Of a DNA stretch of 6,738 nucleotides, positions 1-5,859 are shown one piece after another (within the stretch, counting starts at the first letter, position 1; every line of letters begins with the position of its first letter). The DNA comes from Candidatus Eiseniibacteriota bacterium (GTDB lineage: Bacteria > Arandabacterota > Arandabacteria > JAGLYR01). The notes beneath the pieces are model-generated. The model searched no databases. It was not told the DNA's origin and was given only the letters and a program-made list of their open reading frames with translations. The position numbers were made by a program, and so were the translations under genes. Where the stretch lies: NCBI GenBank assembly GCA_023132135.1, contig JAGLYR010000075.1, forward strand, positions 1 through 6,738. Direction: 5' to 3'.

Positions 1-118
1 CTACTTTCTGAGACACGGCACTAGCCACCTGCAGGGTAGCCTAGCAGGAGGTTGCACGTGGACTATATGGCTCATTGAACTGGAGGGTTGCGACAAGCGG
101 CAGATCACGTTCCCACCG

Positions 119-170
119 GCTGTCGGGGTCCGCTGTCGGGGTCAGGTCTTGCAATGACGCATTTATGGTC
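119..170 (+). repeat. Tandem GCTGTCGGGGTC motif, possible REP/RAYT-type element end
   Basis: The 12-mer GCTGTCGGGGTC occurs at 119-130 and again at 132-143, a 13-bp period. The second copy continues into GGGGTCAGGTCTTGCAAT (138-155). From memory, GGGGTCAGGTCTTGCAAT-like strings recur near REP-associated tyrosine transposase (RAYT) genes in several bacteria, so this may be a leftover end of such an element. No transposase is present in the window. The rest of 1-203 shows no gene I can support. The direct repeat is seen; the link to RAYT is inference. Confidence 0.4.
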
Positions 171-203
171 TAACTCGTCGTTGCCTCGTTCCACTCCACT
201 ACT

Positions 204-270
204 GTAGCCTGGGTTATTCAGGAATCCCGTAGCGAGAGGGGCGCAGGGATTCATGAATAACCCAGGCTAC
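204..270. repeat. Long imperfect palindrome (repeat family 1, copy 1), possible terminator
   Basis: Arms 204-228 and 246-270 are reverse complements over 25 bp with one mismatch, separated by a 17-nt spacer (229-245). The outer ends read GTAGCCTGGGTTATTCA and, on the far side, its complement. The right arm contains the TAG stop (269-267, minus strand) of the 714-residue secreted protein, so transcripts of that gene end in a strong hairpin. No T-run follows in the minus direction, so classical intrinsic termination is doubtful; transcript 3'-end protection, or a REP/MITE-like mobile repeat, are alternatives. A related palindrome with the same GCCTGGRTTATKCA core lies at 2603-2651. Confidence 0.85.
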
Positions 271-2411
271 CGGATGACTGCGAACTTGCCTACCTTCGTT
301 CCCACCGGCGATTCAATATGGTACAGGTAGATCCCGCTCACCATGAGCTGGTCGTTGCGGGTAATGAGATTCCAGCAGGTTTCCGAGTTGGCCTCCGGCG
401 CGTTGTGGTGGAGGGTCTGCACTAGGTCGCCGGCCAGGGTGTAGATGCGGATGGTGGCGGTCTCCGGCAGATTCTGCCAGCAGACTCTGCGGCCGGAGTA
501 TTCGAAATCCGTCTCTGCCAGATCCCACCCGGCGTTCACCCGGAACGGGTTGGGAACCACGCGGACGTTCTCCAGCGTCCTGAAGCTGCCCGAGTGAGGG
601 TACACGAGTTGGGCGGACTGGCTGTAGCTGCCGTACATCGGAAGCGCACGCCCGAGGAAGTCGTACTGCCCCTCGCCCGTGTCGTAGGAGGAGACGGCAT
701 ACCAGTACGGGAAGCCATTATGGATGTCCCGGTCCACGTAACGGTATTGCCCGATCCCCAACCGTCCCGTCGCCACTCGCGAGAGATCGTTTCTGGAAAT
801 GTCTATCATCATCGACCACTGGTGGGTCGCCGGTTGCGGCGACGTCCGGTCCCACCCGACGTTTTTCCACACCTGGTACCCGCCGAAGTCCATGATGCCC
901 GTAAAGGGGTCGCCTGCTGTTTCCGGGTAGTTGTCCCACTCGATGGCCACGTAGCCGTCGCCGGGCACAACCCGGATGTTGGGCGGTGGCGGAGGCGCGG
1001 ACGTACGCCAGTGGGGCTCCGAATCGCCGTAGACCCTCTGGGCCTGGATGGCGTTGTCGATCAGCGTGCCCAGGAACTGCCGCTTTTGTGATTCATCGTT
1101 TCTGGGGTAGCCGGTCATCGTCGGATCGCGCTGACCAGCCACGAAGGCCACCTGGAAGGTGACAGACGAGTCCGACGGGATCTCGGCGAAAGGACCCGCT
1201 GAGACCAGGAATCTCCAGTCGTCGGCCTTGGGGACCTTGCCGTCAATAGTGGTCGTTTGGTGGGAGTTTCCCATGAGATATGAATAGCGGTAGCCGTCGT
1301 TCTCGGGATCCTCTCCCGATCCGGACCAGTTTCGGTACGCATGGATTTCGACCCGGGAGGGCGCGAATTCCCCCTGTGGATCGATCTTGTGACCAAGGAA
1401 CATCACGCCCAGGATCCCCCGGGCATTGCCGCCGTCGTCGCTGCCGGGATTCGGATCGTCCCACATGTAGGCCAGGCTGATGTGGAGTGACTCGGGATCC
1501 GCCCCAAGCGCGGTGTAGAGGGTGTCGAACTCGATGTAGTCCGACCAGTCGTCCCGGGCGATGTTGGAACCGAAGCTCGTGGGCCCGCAGTCCGCGTCGA
1601 CCATGAATCCCACATAGGCATTGAAGATGGTTCGTCCGGTGTCAATGTTGGTCACCTTGAAATCGATCCCGACGAAGTCGTCCACCGAGGGCTGCGACCA
1701 GGCATAGCTGGCCTGCTCGATCCTCAGGTTCAGGGGATAGTGGTGATCCTCCGGGTTGGTGATGAACTCGTTGAACCAGTTCACCGTGTCGTAGTACACG
1801 CTGGTGAACATCTGCTGGGAGTAGGCGGCGAAGTCCTCATCAATCATTCCGTCGCCGTCGTTATCGTAGCCGTCCAGGAAGTCCTCGTCGCAGAAACCGT
1901 CGCCGTCGTCATCCCCAATCTCGCAATCGCCTTCCCGGGGTGTCCCGCCGGGCATGCCCTCGGCGTACCCGCGGATGTAGTCCTGGGGCAGGGGATTGGC
2001 GAGGAACTCGCCCTGGTACACCGCGGCGGTCACAAGGGTGTCGCCATCGGACGTGATGCCCCCCACCCACAGCCCGGCGGCCCAGAGGTAGTCGTTGCCT
2101 GAACCCGCGGGCCACTCGCCGGACGGAAACGGAGCCCTGCGGTACGCCATGGGAGAGATCCAGTTGGCGCCGAAGACTCCCACGTTGGAGACACGGAGCG
2201 CCAGGAGCCCGACGTCGTGGATCCGGTGCCCGAAGTCGTTGATGGTCGGGGACTTGGCTTCCATTCCCCAGTCCGTGTCCAGCGTGGTGGGAAAGTCTGC
2301 GGGGGGCCGTGCCGATCCCGGGGACACAGCGAGGATGATTGTCAGGGCCAGAGCGGCGGCAACATGACTCGAAGACAACACATGCCTTGTGATGTTGAAA
2401 CCTGAATGCAT
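267..2411 (-). CDS. Secreted protein with DxDxDG calcium-loop repeats, FN3-like region and FlgD/Por-like C-terminus
   Basis: A 714-residue exported protein of unknown exact role, probably extracellular or surface-attached. The N-terminus has a basic start and a hydrophobic stretch (about residues 17-30) ending near a PGSARP segment, consistent with a signal peptide. Residues 167-177 and 183-193 are two acidic loops (DDDGDGFCDED and DNDGDGMIDED) like thrombospondin type 3 or EF-hand-type calcium sites. A proline run (about 473-477) leads into a fibronectin-III-like stretch (about 478-600). The last 100 residues (from NVRVVPNPFR, about 615) look like an FlgD-type Ig fold used as a C-terminal sorting-like domain in FCB bacteria, ending GKFAVIR. 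The ATG at 2411 is chosen because AGGAGAG sits 4 nt upstream; a TTG five codons earlier is less likely. The TAG stop lies inside the palindrome 204-270. The large middle region (200-470) is unrecognised. The gene is divergent from the aminotransferase and appears monocistronic. Confidence 0.88.
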   Translation of the reverse strand: MHSGFNITRHVLSSSHVAAALALTIILAVSPGSARPPADFPTTLDTDWGMEAKSPTINDFGHRIHDVGLLALRVSNVGVFGANWISPMAYRRAPFPSGEWPAGSGNDYLWAAGLWVGGITSDGDTLVTAAVYQGEFLANPLPQDYIRGYAEGMPGGTPREGDCEIGDDDGDGFCDEDFLDGYDNDGDGMIDEDFAAYSQQMFTSVYYDTVNWFNEFITNPEDHHYPLNLRIEQASYAWSQPSVDDFVGIDFKVTNIDTGRTIFNAYVGFMVDADCGPTSFGSNIARDDWSDYIEFDTLYTALGADPESLHISLAYMWDDPNPGSDDGGNARGILGVMFLGHKIDPQGEFAPSRVEIHAYRNWSGSGEDPENDGYRYSYLMGNSHQTTTIDGKVPKADDWRFLVSAGPFAEIPSDSSVTFQVAFVAGQRDPTMTGYPRNDESQKRQFLGTLIDNAIQAQRVYGDSEPHWRTSAPPPPPNIRVVPGDGYVAIEWDNYPETAGDPFTGIMDFGGYQVWKNVGWDRTSPQPATHQWSMMIDISRNDLSRVATGRLGIGQYRYVDRDIHNGFPYWYAVSSYDTGEGQYDFLGRALPMYGSYSQSAQLVYPHSGSFRTLENVRVVPNPFRVNAGWDLAETDFEYSGRRVCWQNLPETATIRIYTLAGDLVQTLHHNAPEANSETCWNLITRNDQLMVSGIYLYHIESPVGTKVGKFAVIR

Positions 2412-2415
2412 CAGA

Positions 2416-2422
2416 CTCTCCT
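2416..2422 (-). promoter_or_regulatory. Ribosome binding site AGGAGAG
   Basis: On the minus strand AGGAGAG is followed by TCTG and then ATG (2411-2409). It fixes the start of the secreted protein at that ATG; the in-frame TTG at 2426 would place this site inside the coding region. Confidence 0.75.
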
Positions 2423-2449
2423 GCAATGTGTGACGCGTGTGAATGCAGT

Positions 2450-2478
2450 AGTATCCTAACTCTGGAGCGATCTGTCAA
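2450..2478 (-). promoter_or_regulatory. Sigma70-type promoter of the secreted-protein gene
   Basis: On the minus strand a perfect -35 box TTGACA (2478-2473) is followed by exactly 17 nt and GATACT (2455-2450), which matches 4 of 6 positions of TATAAT. The start of transcription would be near 2443, giving a leader of about 30 nt before the ATG at 2411. Box identity and spacing are seen in the sequence; activity is inferred. Confidence 0.6.
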
Positions 2479-2521
2479 GACAGCGTGCAGGGGGAGGGGC
2501 GTTACAAGCGGTGACGGGGCG

Positions 2522-2602
2522 GAGCAATGGAGCAGAGTGTGTTCTTCTACGATGCCTTTCTCCTGACTCTATTGCTCTATTGATCGATTGCTCCATTGCT
2601 CT
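2522..2602 (+). repeat. AT-rich dispersed repeat (family 2, copy 1) with inverted arms and 8-bp tandem tract
   Basis: The arm GAGCAATGGAGCA (2522-2534) is the exact reverse complement of 2589-2601. The right side is a tandem array of four 8-bp units of pattern CNATTGMT (2569-2600). The interior (2545-2565) matches 4094-4114 at 16 of 21 ungapped positions, and the left arm and tandem tract also align with the copy between the aminotransferase and acyltransferase genes. It lies between divergent genes, upstream of the secreted-protein promoter, and immediately precedes a second palindrome. It could be a mobile repeat or a structured RNA; no protein is evident. Confidence 0.8.
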
Positions 2603-2651
2603 GCCTGGATTATGCACGCGCCCAACCTTGGAATTCGTGCATAATCCAGGC
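2603..2651. repeat. Perfect palindrome (repeat family 1, copy 2)
   Basis: GCCTGGATTATGCACG (2603-2618) is the exact reverse complement of 2636-2651, with a 17-nt spacer. The outer core GCCTGGRTTATKCA and the flanking AGGCTA are shared with the palindrome at 204-270, while inner arms and spacer differ, as expected for copies of a dispersed REP/MITE-like family. It sits upstream of the aminotransferase and directly next to the family-2 repeat. It lies before the proposed promoter of that gene, so it is probably not part of its mRNA. Confidence 0.82.
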
Positions 2652-2679
2652 TAGCAGGAAAAGATTTCATCCGGGTGCT

Positions 2680-2707
2680 TTGCCGGCCGATGGAGATGTG
2701 ATATCAT
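2680..2707 (+). promoter_or_regulatory. Possible promoter of the aminotransferase gene
   Basis: TTGCCG (2680-2685, 4 of 6 to TTGACA) is followed by 16 nt and TATCAT (2702-2707, 5 of 6 to TATAAT). The predicted transcript would start near 2714, about 40 nt before the ATG. It lies downstream of both repeats in this spacer. The match is moderate and unverified. Confidence 0.42.
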
Positions 2708-2734
2708 ACCGGGTTACTTTGAGAAATGGGGCCT

Positions 2735-2747
2735 GGAGGAGAGGAAG
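2735..2747 (+). promoter_or_regulatory. Purine-rich ribosome binding site of the aminotransferase
   Basis: GGAGGAGAGGAAG (2735-2747) ends 7 nt before the ATG at 2755. It decides the start: the frame stays open back to 2596, but that extension would be translated through repeat sequence and has no family similarity. Confidence 0.75.
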
Positions 2748-2754
2748 AGAAAAC

Positions 2755-4002
2755 ATGGCGAGTCTTGCACTGAATGGCGGTAACCCGGTTCGTACGAAGG
2801 AGTTCCCCGGCTGGCCGATTTTCGATGAGTCGGAAATCCGGGCCCTGGAAGAAGTGGTCCGTTCCGGCAAGTGGTTTGCCCCGGGCGGCACGAAGGTCAA
2901 GGAGTTCGAGCAGCGCTTCGCCGGATTTCAGGATGCGAAATATGGGATTGCGGTCTGCAACGGGACCATTGCTCTGGAGATGGCCCTTCTGGCTTTGGGT
3001 GTAGGCGCCGGGGATGAGGTCATCATTCCGGCGTATACCTTTGTCGCGACGGCAACAGCCGTTCTCCGCTGCAATGCGATTCCCATTCCCGTGGACATTG
3101 ATCCCGATACGTACCTCATTGATCCCGAGGCGGTCAGGAAAGCCGTCACAGACAAGACCAGGGCGATCATCCCGGTCCATCTGTCGGGACTGCCCGTGGA
3201 CATGGACCGGATCAACGACATCGCCGAGAAGCATGGTCTCAAGGTGGTCGAAGATGCCGCGCAGGCTTGGGGAGCAGGCTGGAAGGGCAAAGGTGTGGGG
3301 GCTCTGGGGAATCTCGGCGGGTTCAGTTTCCAGATGTCCAAGAATCTCACCGCCGGTGAGGGTGGGATGATCCTGACCAATGACAAGGAGCTGGCGGACC
3401 TCTGCCGCGCCGTGGCTGACTGCGGTCGCCTTCCCGGCAAGCCCCGGTACGATTGCCACATTCTGGGAGTCAACGCACGGCTGACGGAATTCCAGGGGGC
3501 CGTTCTCCACGCGCAGCTGGATCGCTATCCGGATCTTCTGGCCAGGAGGGAAGCCAGCGCGCAAGCCCTGGCGGCGATGCTCGAGGAGCAGGGACAGTTG
3601 ACGCCGATCCAGCGTCCCAGGGAAGCTACGGGCCACGCCTATCACTTCATGATGCTCAAGTACGATGCGGAGAAGTTCGACGGCATTCCCAAATCACGAT
3701 TCCTTGAAGCCCTGAATGCCGAGGGCATCACGTCCGTCCACGGCGGCTACGGCAAAACCGTGTACGAGCATCCGGTCCTGGCCGACCGGAAGGTGGGCGC
3801 CCGCGGCTGCCCCCTGTCCTGCCCGTTCTACGGGAAAGAGATCGACTACACGAAGATCCACTGTCCCGTAGCCGAGAAAGCCATCCGGGAAGAGGCCATC
3901 TGGGTCAAACAGAATGTGCTGCTGGCGGGACCCGAGGAGATGGGAGATATCGTCGAGGCGGTGGGGAAGATCCACGAACACAGAGCAGAGCTGCTCAAGT
4001 AG
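2755..4002 (+). CDS. DegT/DnrJ/EryC1/StrS-family PLP-dependent aminotransferase
   Basis: A 415-residue cytoplasmic enzyme of the sugar aminotransferase family (fold type I), whose members use PLP to move an amino group, usually from glutamate or glutamine, onto a keto-sugar or cyclic ketone. Visible landmarks are the N-terminal GGTKVKEFEQRFA (44-56), NGTIALEMALLALGVGAGDE (69-88), PVHLSGLPVDMD (140-151), VVEDAAQAWGA (164-174, Asp167 expected to contact the pyridine nitrogen, Gln170) and FSFQMSKNLTAGEGG (190-204, Lys196 the expected Schiff-base lysine). Length is normal and all key residues are present. By recollection, the pattern, including the C-terminal IWVKQNVLLAGPEEM, is closer to the AHBA synthase / scyllo-inosose aminotransferase branch than to classical nucleotide-sugar enzymes, but the substrate is not determinable here. 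No pathway genes adjoin it. It is flanked by two copies of the family-2 repeat in the same orientation, and is convergent with the acyltransferase gene. Confidence 0.93.
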   Translation: MASLALNGGNPVRTKEFPGWPIFDESEIRALEEVVRSGKWFAPGGTKVKEFEQRFAGFQDAKYGIAVCNGTIALEMALLALGVGAGDEVIIPAYTFVATATAVLRCNAIPIPVDIDPDTYLIDPEAVRKAVTDKTRAIIPVHLSGLPVDMDRINDIAEKHGLKVVEDAAQAWGAGWKGKGVGALGNLGGFSFQMSKNLTAGEGGMILTNDKELADLCRAVADCGRLPGKPRYDCHILGVNARLTEFQGAVLHAQLDRYPDLLARREASAQALAAMLEEQGQLTPIQRPREATGHAYHFMMLKYDAEKFDGIPKSRFLEALNAEGITSVHGGYGKTVYEHPVLADRKVGARGCPLSCPFYGKEIDYTKIHCPVAEKAIREEAIWVKQNVLLAGPEEMGDIVEAVGKIHEHRAELLK

Positions 4003-4050
4003 AAACCGAATCTGCGAACAAGCGGGCGAGTGCGTTGTCGGACCGGAAAA

Positions 4051-4146
4051 TAGACAATAGAGAATAGACCGCAATAGAGAAGTGTGAAGGTGTTTCTATG
4101 ATGCTCTTGTCCGGGATCTATTCTCTATTGTCTACTTCTCTATTGC
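4051..4146 (+). repeat. AT-rich dispersed repeat (family 2, copy 2) with interleaved inverted arms
   Basis: Two inverted repeats overlap here. Arm A (4051-4068) is the exact complement of A' (4117-4134), 18 bp. Arm B GCAATAGAGAAGT (4071-4083) is the exact complement of B' (4134-4146), 13 bp. The order A-B-A'-B' allows either hairpin, a pseudoknot, or a nested pairing of the shared 10-mer CAATAGAGAA. The part from 4071 onward aligns with 2524-2602. It fills the convergent spacer between the aminotransferase and acyltransferase genes, where it could act as a two-way transcription end. Its right end forms the last four codons and the stop of the acyltransferase. It is much richer in A+T than the neighbouring genes. 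Confidence 0.82.
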
Positions 4147-4812
4147 CCGGACCCACTCCGCCGCCCGTAGCGTCGCCTCGTTCAGACTGTCCTCCAGCAG
4201 CTTCCGCTTGGCCTCGATCTCTTCCCTGCCCGCGCGGCGATCGACCTCAATGGGATCCCCGAACACGATGACCGCCTTCGAGAAGGGCATGGGTACGATG
4301 AGGCGGTCCCAGGAGTTGAGGCGCTTCTTCCGGGTGCAGTCGAAGACGAAGGGCACGATCTTCTTCCCGGCCAACCGGGCCAGCTCGATCGTACCGACCT
4401 GCGCTACTTCCCGGGGCCCTCGGGGCCCATCGGGTGTGAGCGCCACGTCCCGCCCCTCACGGAGGCGCCGAACCAGCCGGCGGAATGCCTGAGTACTCCC
4501 GCGCGAAGTCGATCCTCTCACGATGACATATCCCAGGAGTTCCACAGCGCGCGTCAGGAGCTCTCCATCCCGCGAGTGAGAAATGAGTCCGACGATCCCC
4601 CGATTTCGATAGAAGAAGGGAGATATGAGGAGAGAGGAATGCCAGAAGGCGTAGATAGCGTTCTCGCTGCGCTGCGCCTTGATGCCCCAGACCTCAGCGT
4701 TGATCTCGGTGAACCGGAGGGAATGGCCGATGAGCCGCTGGATTGCACTGCCAAGGACGGGAATCAGGGCGACCCTGAGGCGATCTGCTAGTTTGACGGT
4801 GTCTGATGTCAT
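4132..4812 (-). CDS. DUF374 / lysophospholipid acyltransferase-like protein
   Basis: A 226-residue protein of the LPLAT superfamily, DUF374 branch, expected to transfer an acyl chain to a lipid acceptor at the inner face of the inner membrane; acceptor unknown. Family landmarks are FWHSSLL (56-62, His58 as likely catalytic base), SHSRDGELL (78-86), VRGSTSRG (98-105), LTPDGPRGPR (125-134) and NSWDRLIVPMPFSK (166-179). Length is normal. Hydrophobic N-terminal residues suggest membrane contact; there is no clear signal peptide. The ATG at 4812 has only a weak ribosome binding site and lies 14 nt after the stop of the upstream TPR gene, so co-transcription and translational coupling are likely. 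The last residues (AIEK) and TAG stop are encoded within the AT-rich repeat, so the original C-terminus may have been slightly changed by that repeat. Confidence 0.88.
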   Translation of the reverse strand: MTSDTVKLADRLRVALIPVLGSAIQRLIGHSLRFTEINAEVWGIKAQRSENAIYAFWHSSLLISPFFYRNRGIVGLISHSRDGELLTRAVELLGYVIVRGSTSRGSTQAFRRLVRRLREGRDVALTPDGPRGPREVAQVGTIELARLAGKKIVPFVFDCTRKKRLNSWDRLIVPMPFSKAVIVFGDPIEVDRRAGREEIEAKRKLLEDSLNEATLRAAEWVRAIEK

Positions 4813-4826
4813 CTCAACTACCGGGC

Positions 4827-5726
4827 CTAGAAGCTTCTACAGATTCGCACGCTCCACCCGTCCGGGTGCGCGGACACTCCACCAACGCGCCATTCCCCCG
4901 CAGCTCTGTCGCCTTCCCGTAGAACACCGGGATCGTTCAGGAGGCTCTCGATGATGTTGAATGCCCAGACCCCTGCGGCGGCGAAGGAGAGGGTCTCTGC
5001 GGTTCTGCGCAAGGAGTTATAGTCGTCATGCAGGGCGTTGACTTGCCCTATGGAGGCAGTCTCTCTCGCATCCTGATAGTCGTCGTAGGCTCGACCCCGC
5101 TCGATCGTGGCATTGATGGCCGCAGTGAGGATAGCGATCTCGGTTACCATGAAGGTGTAACCCCGGATCTTCCTGCCACCGTAGATCTGGCCCCATCCCG
5201 GCAAAACCGTGGAGCGCCAGATTCCACCCCAGCGCGTCTTGCCCGTTTCCCCGCGGGGAACTACGATGGCCCGGCCCAACGGCACCCCCTCGGGCCCCTC
5301 TTCTTCTGCGATCCTGGAGTGTTCCTCTTCCACCACCCATCTTGCCCGTTCGAAGACTTCTTCGACCTCGGGGGACCGAAGGGTTGGGTCGACCTTTATT
5401 TTCGTATCCAGCCGGATGGACTCAGCAAAGGCTTTCCGGGCCCGCTCCGGGCGATCCATGCCCAGCCAGGCCAACCCCAGGTAGAGGTGGATGGTGGCCA
5501 GCTCCTCCTGGTTGTACCTGGAGGAGCGCACGAGGGCTCCCTCCAGCTCGACGATGGATTCTCCGTACTCACCTGCCTGATAGTAGCGCTTGGCCCGTTG
5601 CAGGCGCGTTTCTTCTTGCGCCGCTCCGCTCCCGGGGAGAATCAGGATGAGGCAGATGAGTGCAAGAACCCGCCCGATCCATAGCCCGCATTTCTTGCCG
5701 GGCTTCCTCACAAGATCAGCACTCAT
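4827..5726 (-). CDS. TPR-containing envelope protein with DUF5683-like domain
   Basis: A 299-residue exported protein of unknown function. Residues 12-36 form a signal peptide with a leucine/isoleucine-rich core and a likely cut after GSGAA. Residues about 40-105 resemble two TPR helical pairs (RAKRYYQAGEYGESIVELEG and a second copy ending ARKAFAESIRLD), followed by a segment ending SPEVEEVFERAR (118-129) seen in similar TPR proteins. The second half holds WRSTVLPGWGQIYGGRKIRG (170-189), the signature of DUF5683-like domains, and two hydrophobic segments (about 188-206 and 245-263) likely to cross or line a membrane. The ATG at 5726 is preferred because it begins the signal peptide and has GGGAAAG (5738-5732) 5 nt upstream; the frame is open back to 5837 but that part looks non-coding. 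It is the first gene of a pair with the acyltransferase and divergent from the lipoprotein gene. Confidence 0.82.
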   Translation of the reverse strand: MSADLVRKPGKKCGLWIGRVLALICLILILPGSGAAQEETRLQRAKRYYQAGEYGESIVELEGALVRSSRYNQEELATIHLYLGLAWLGMDRPERARKAFAESIRLDTKIKVDPTLRSPEVEEVFERARWVVEEEHSRIAEEEGPEGVPLGRAIVVPRGETGKTRWGGIWRSTVLPGWGQIYGGRKIRGYTFMVTEIAILTAAINATIERGRAYDDYQDARETASIGQVNALHDDYNSLRRTAETLSFAAAGVWAFNIIESLLNDPGVLREGDRAAGEWRVGGVSAHPDGWSVRICRSF

Positions 5727-5764
5727 TCCAACTTTCCCGTTTGATTCCGACCCCAAAGTGCCGA

Positions 5765-5773
5765 AATATATCA
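5765..5773 (-). promoter_or_regulatory. Possible extended -10 promoter for the TPR/acyltransferase pair
   Basis: On the minus strand TGATATATT gives an extended -10 (TG, one base, then TATATT, 5 of 6 to TATAAT). No good -35 box is visible 16-18 nt upstream, as is common with extended -10 promoters. The leader would be about 30 nt. In the divergent spacer 5727-5859 I see no convincing promoter for the lipoprotein. Confidence 0.35.
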
Positions 5774-5840
5774 AAAGGGGACCATCAGCCCCCAGAGGAA
5801 CAAACATACGCGCTGGAAGCGCCGTCGTCAATGGCATTCA

Positions 5841-5847
5841 AGGAGGG
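5841..5847 (+). promoter_or_regulatory. Ribosome binding site AGGAGGG of the lipoprotein gene
   Basis: AGGAGGG is a near-perfect Shine-Dalgarno sequence 12 nt before the ATG at 5860, a slightly long spacing. With the lipoprotein signal peptide beginning at that ATG, it sets the start there although the frame is open back to 5590. Confidence 0.7.
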
Positions 5848-5859
5848 CGAAACCTGACC

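Noticed and set aside
108-309. 13-nt direct repeat CGTTCCCACCGGC at 108-120 and 297-309
   Set aside because: A match of this length is expected by chance about as often as not in a window of this size, and flanks do not extend it.
1909-2478. Minus-strand frame of 189 codons overlapping the start of the secreted protein
   Set aside because: It is a different frame of the same region, rich in Arg/His/Gly, and begins within the promoter.
2522-2651. CRISPR array
   Set aside because: Tandem units are only 8 bp with no spacers, and no cas-like gene is present.
2596-2754. N-terminal extension of the aminotransferase by 53 codons
   Set aside because: It would be translated through both repeat families and the proposed promoter, with no family similarity; the ATG at 2755 has a strong ribosome binding site.
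2704-3645. Long reading frame of 313 codons antisense to the aminotransferase
   Set aside because: Composition and lack of motifs fit a shadow of the GC-rich gene on the plus strand.
4828-4839. Perfect 12-bp palindrome TAGAAGCTTCTA at the end of the TPR gene
   Set aside because: It lacks a loop and a T-run, overlaps coding bases and lies inside a likely operon, so a terminator or operator call is not supported.
5727-5837. N-terminal extension of the TPR protein by 37 codons
   Set aside because: It would place the signal peptide internally, and the ATG at 5726 has its own ribosome binding site directly upstream.
5590-5859. N-terminal extension of the lipoprotein by 90 codons
   Set aside because: It overlaps the TPR gene on the other strand, and the lipoprotein signal peptide begins at 5860 after AGGAGGG.
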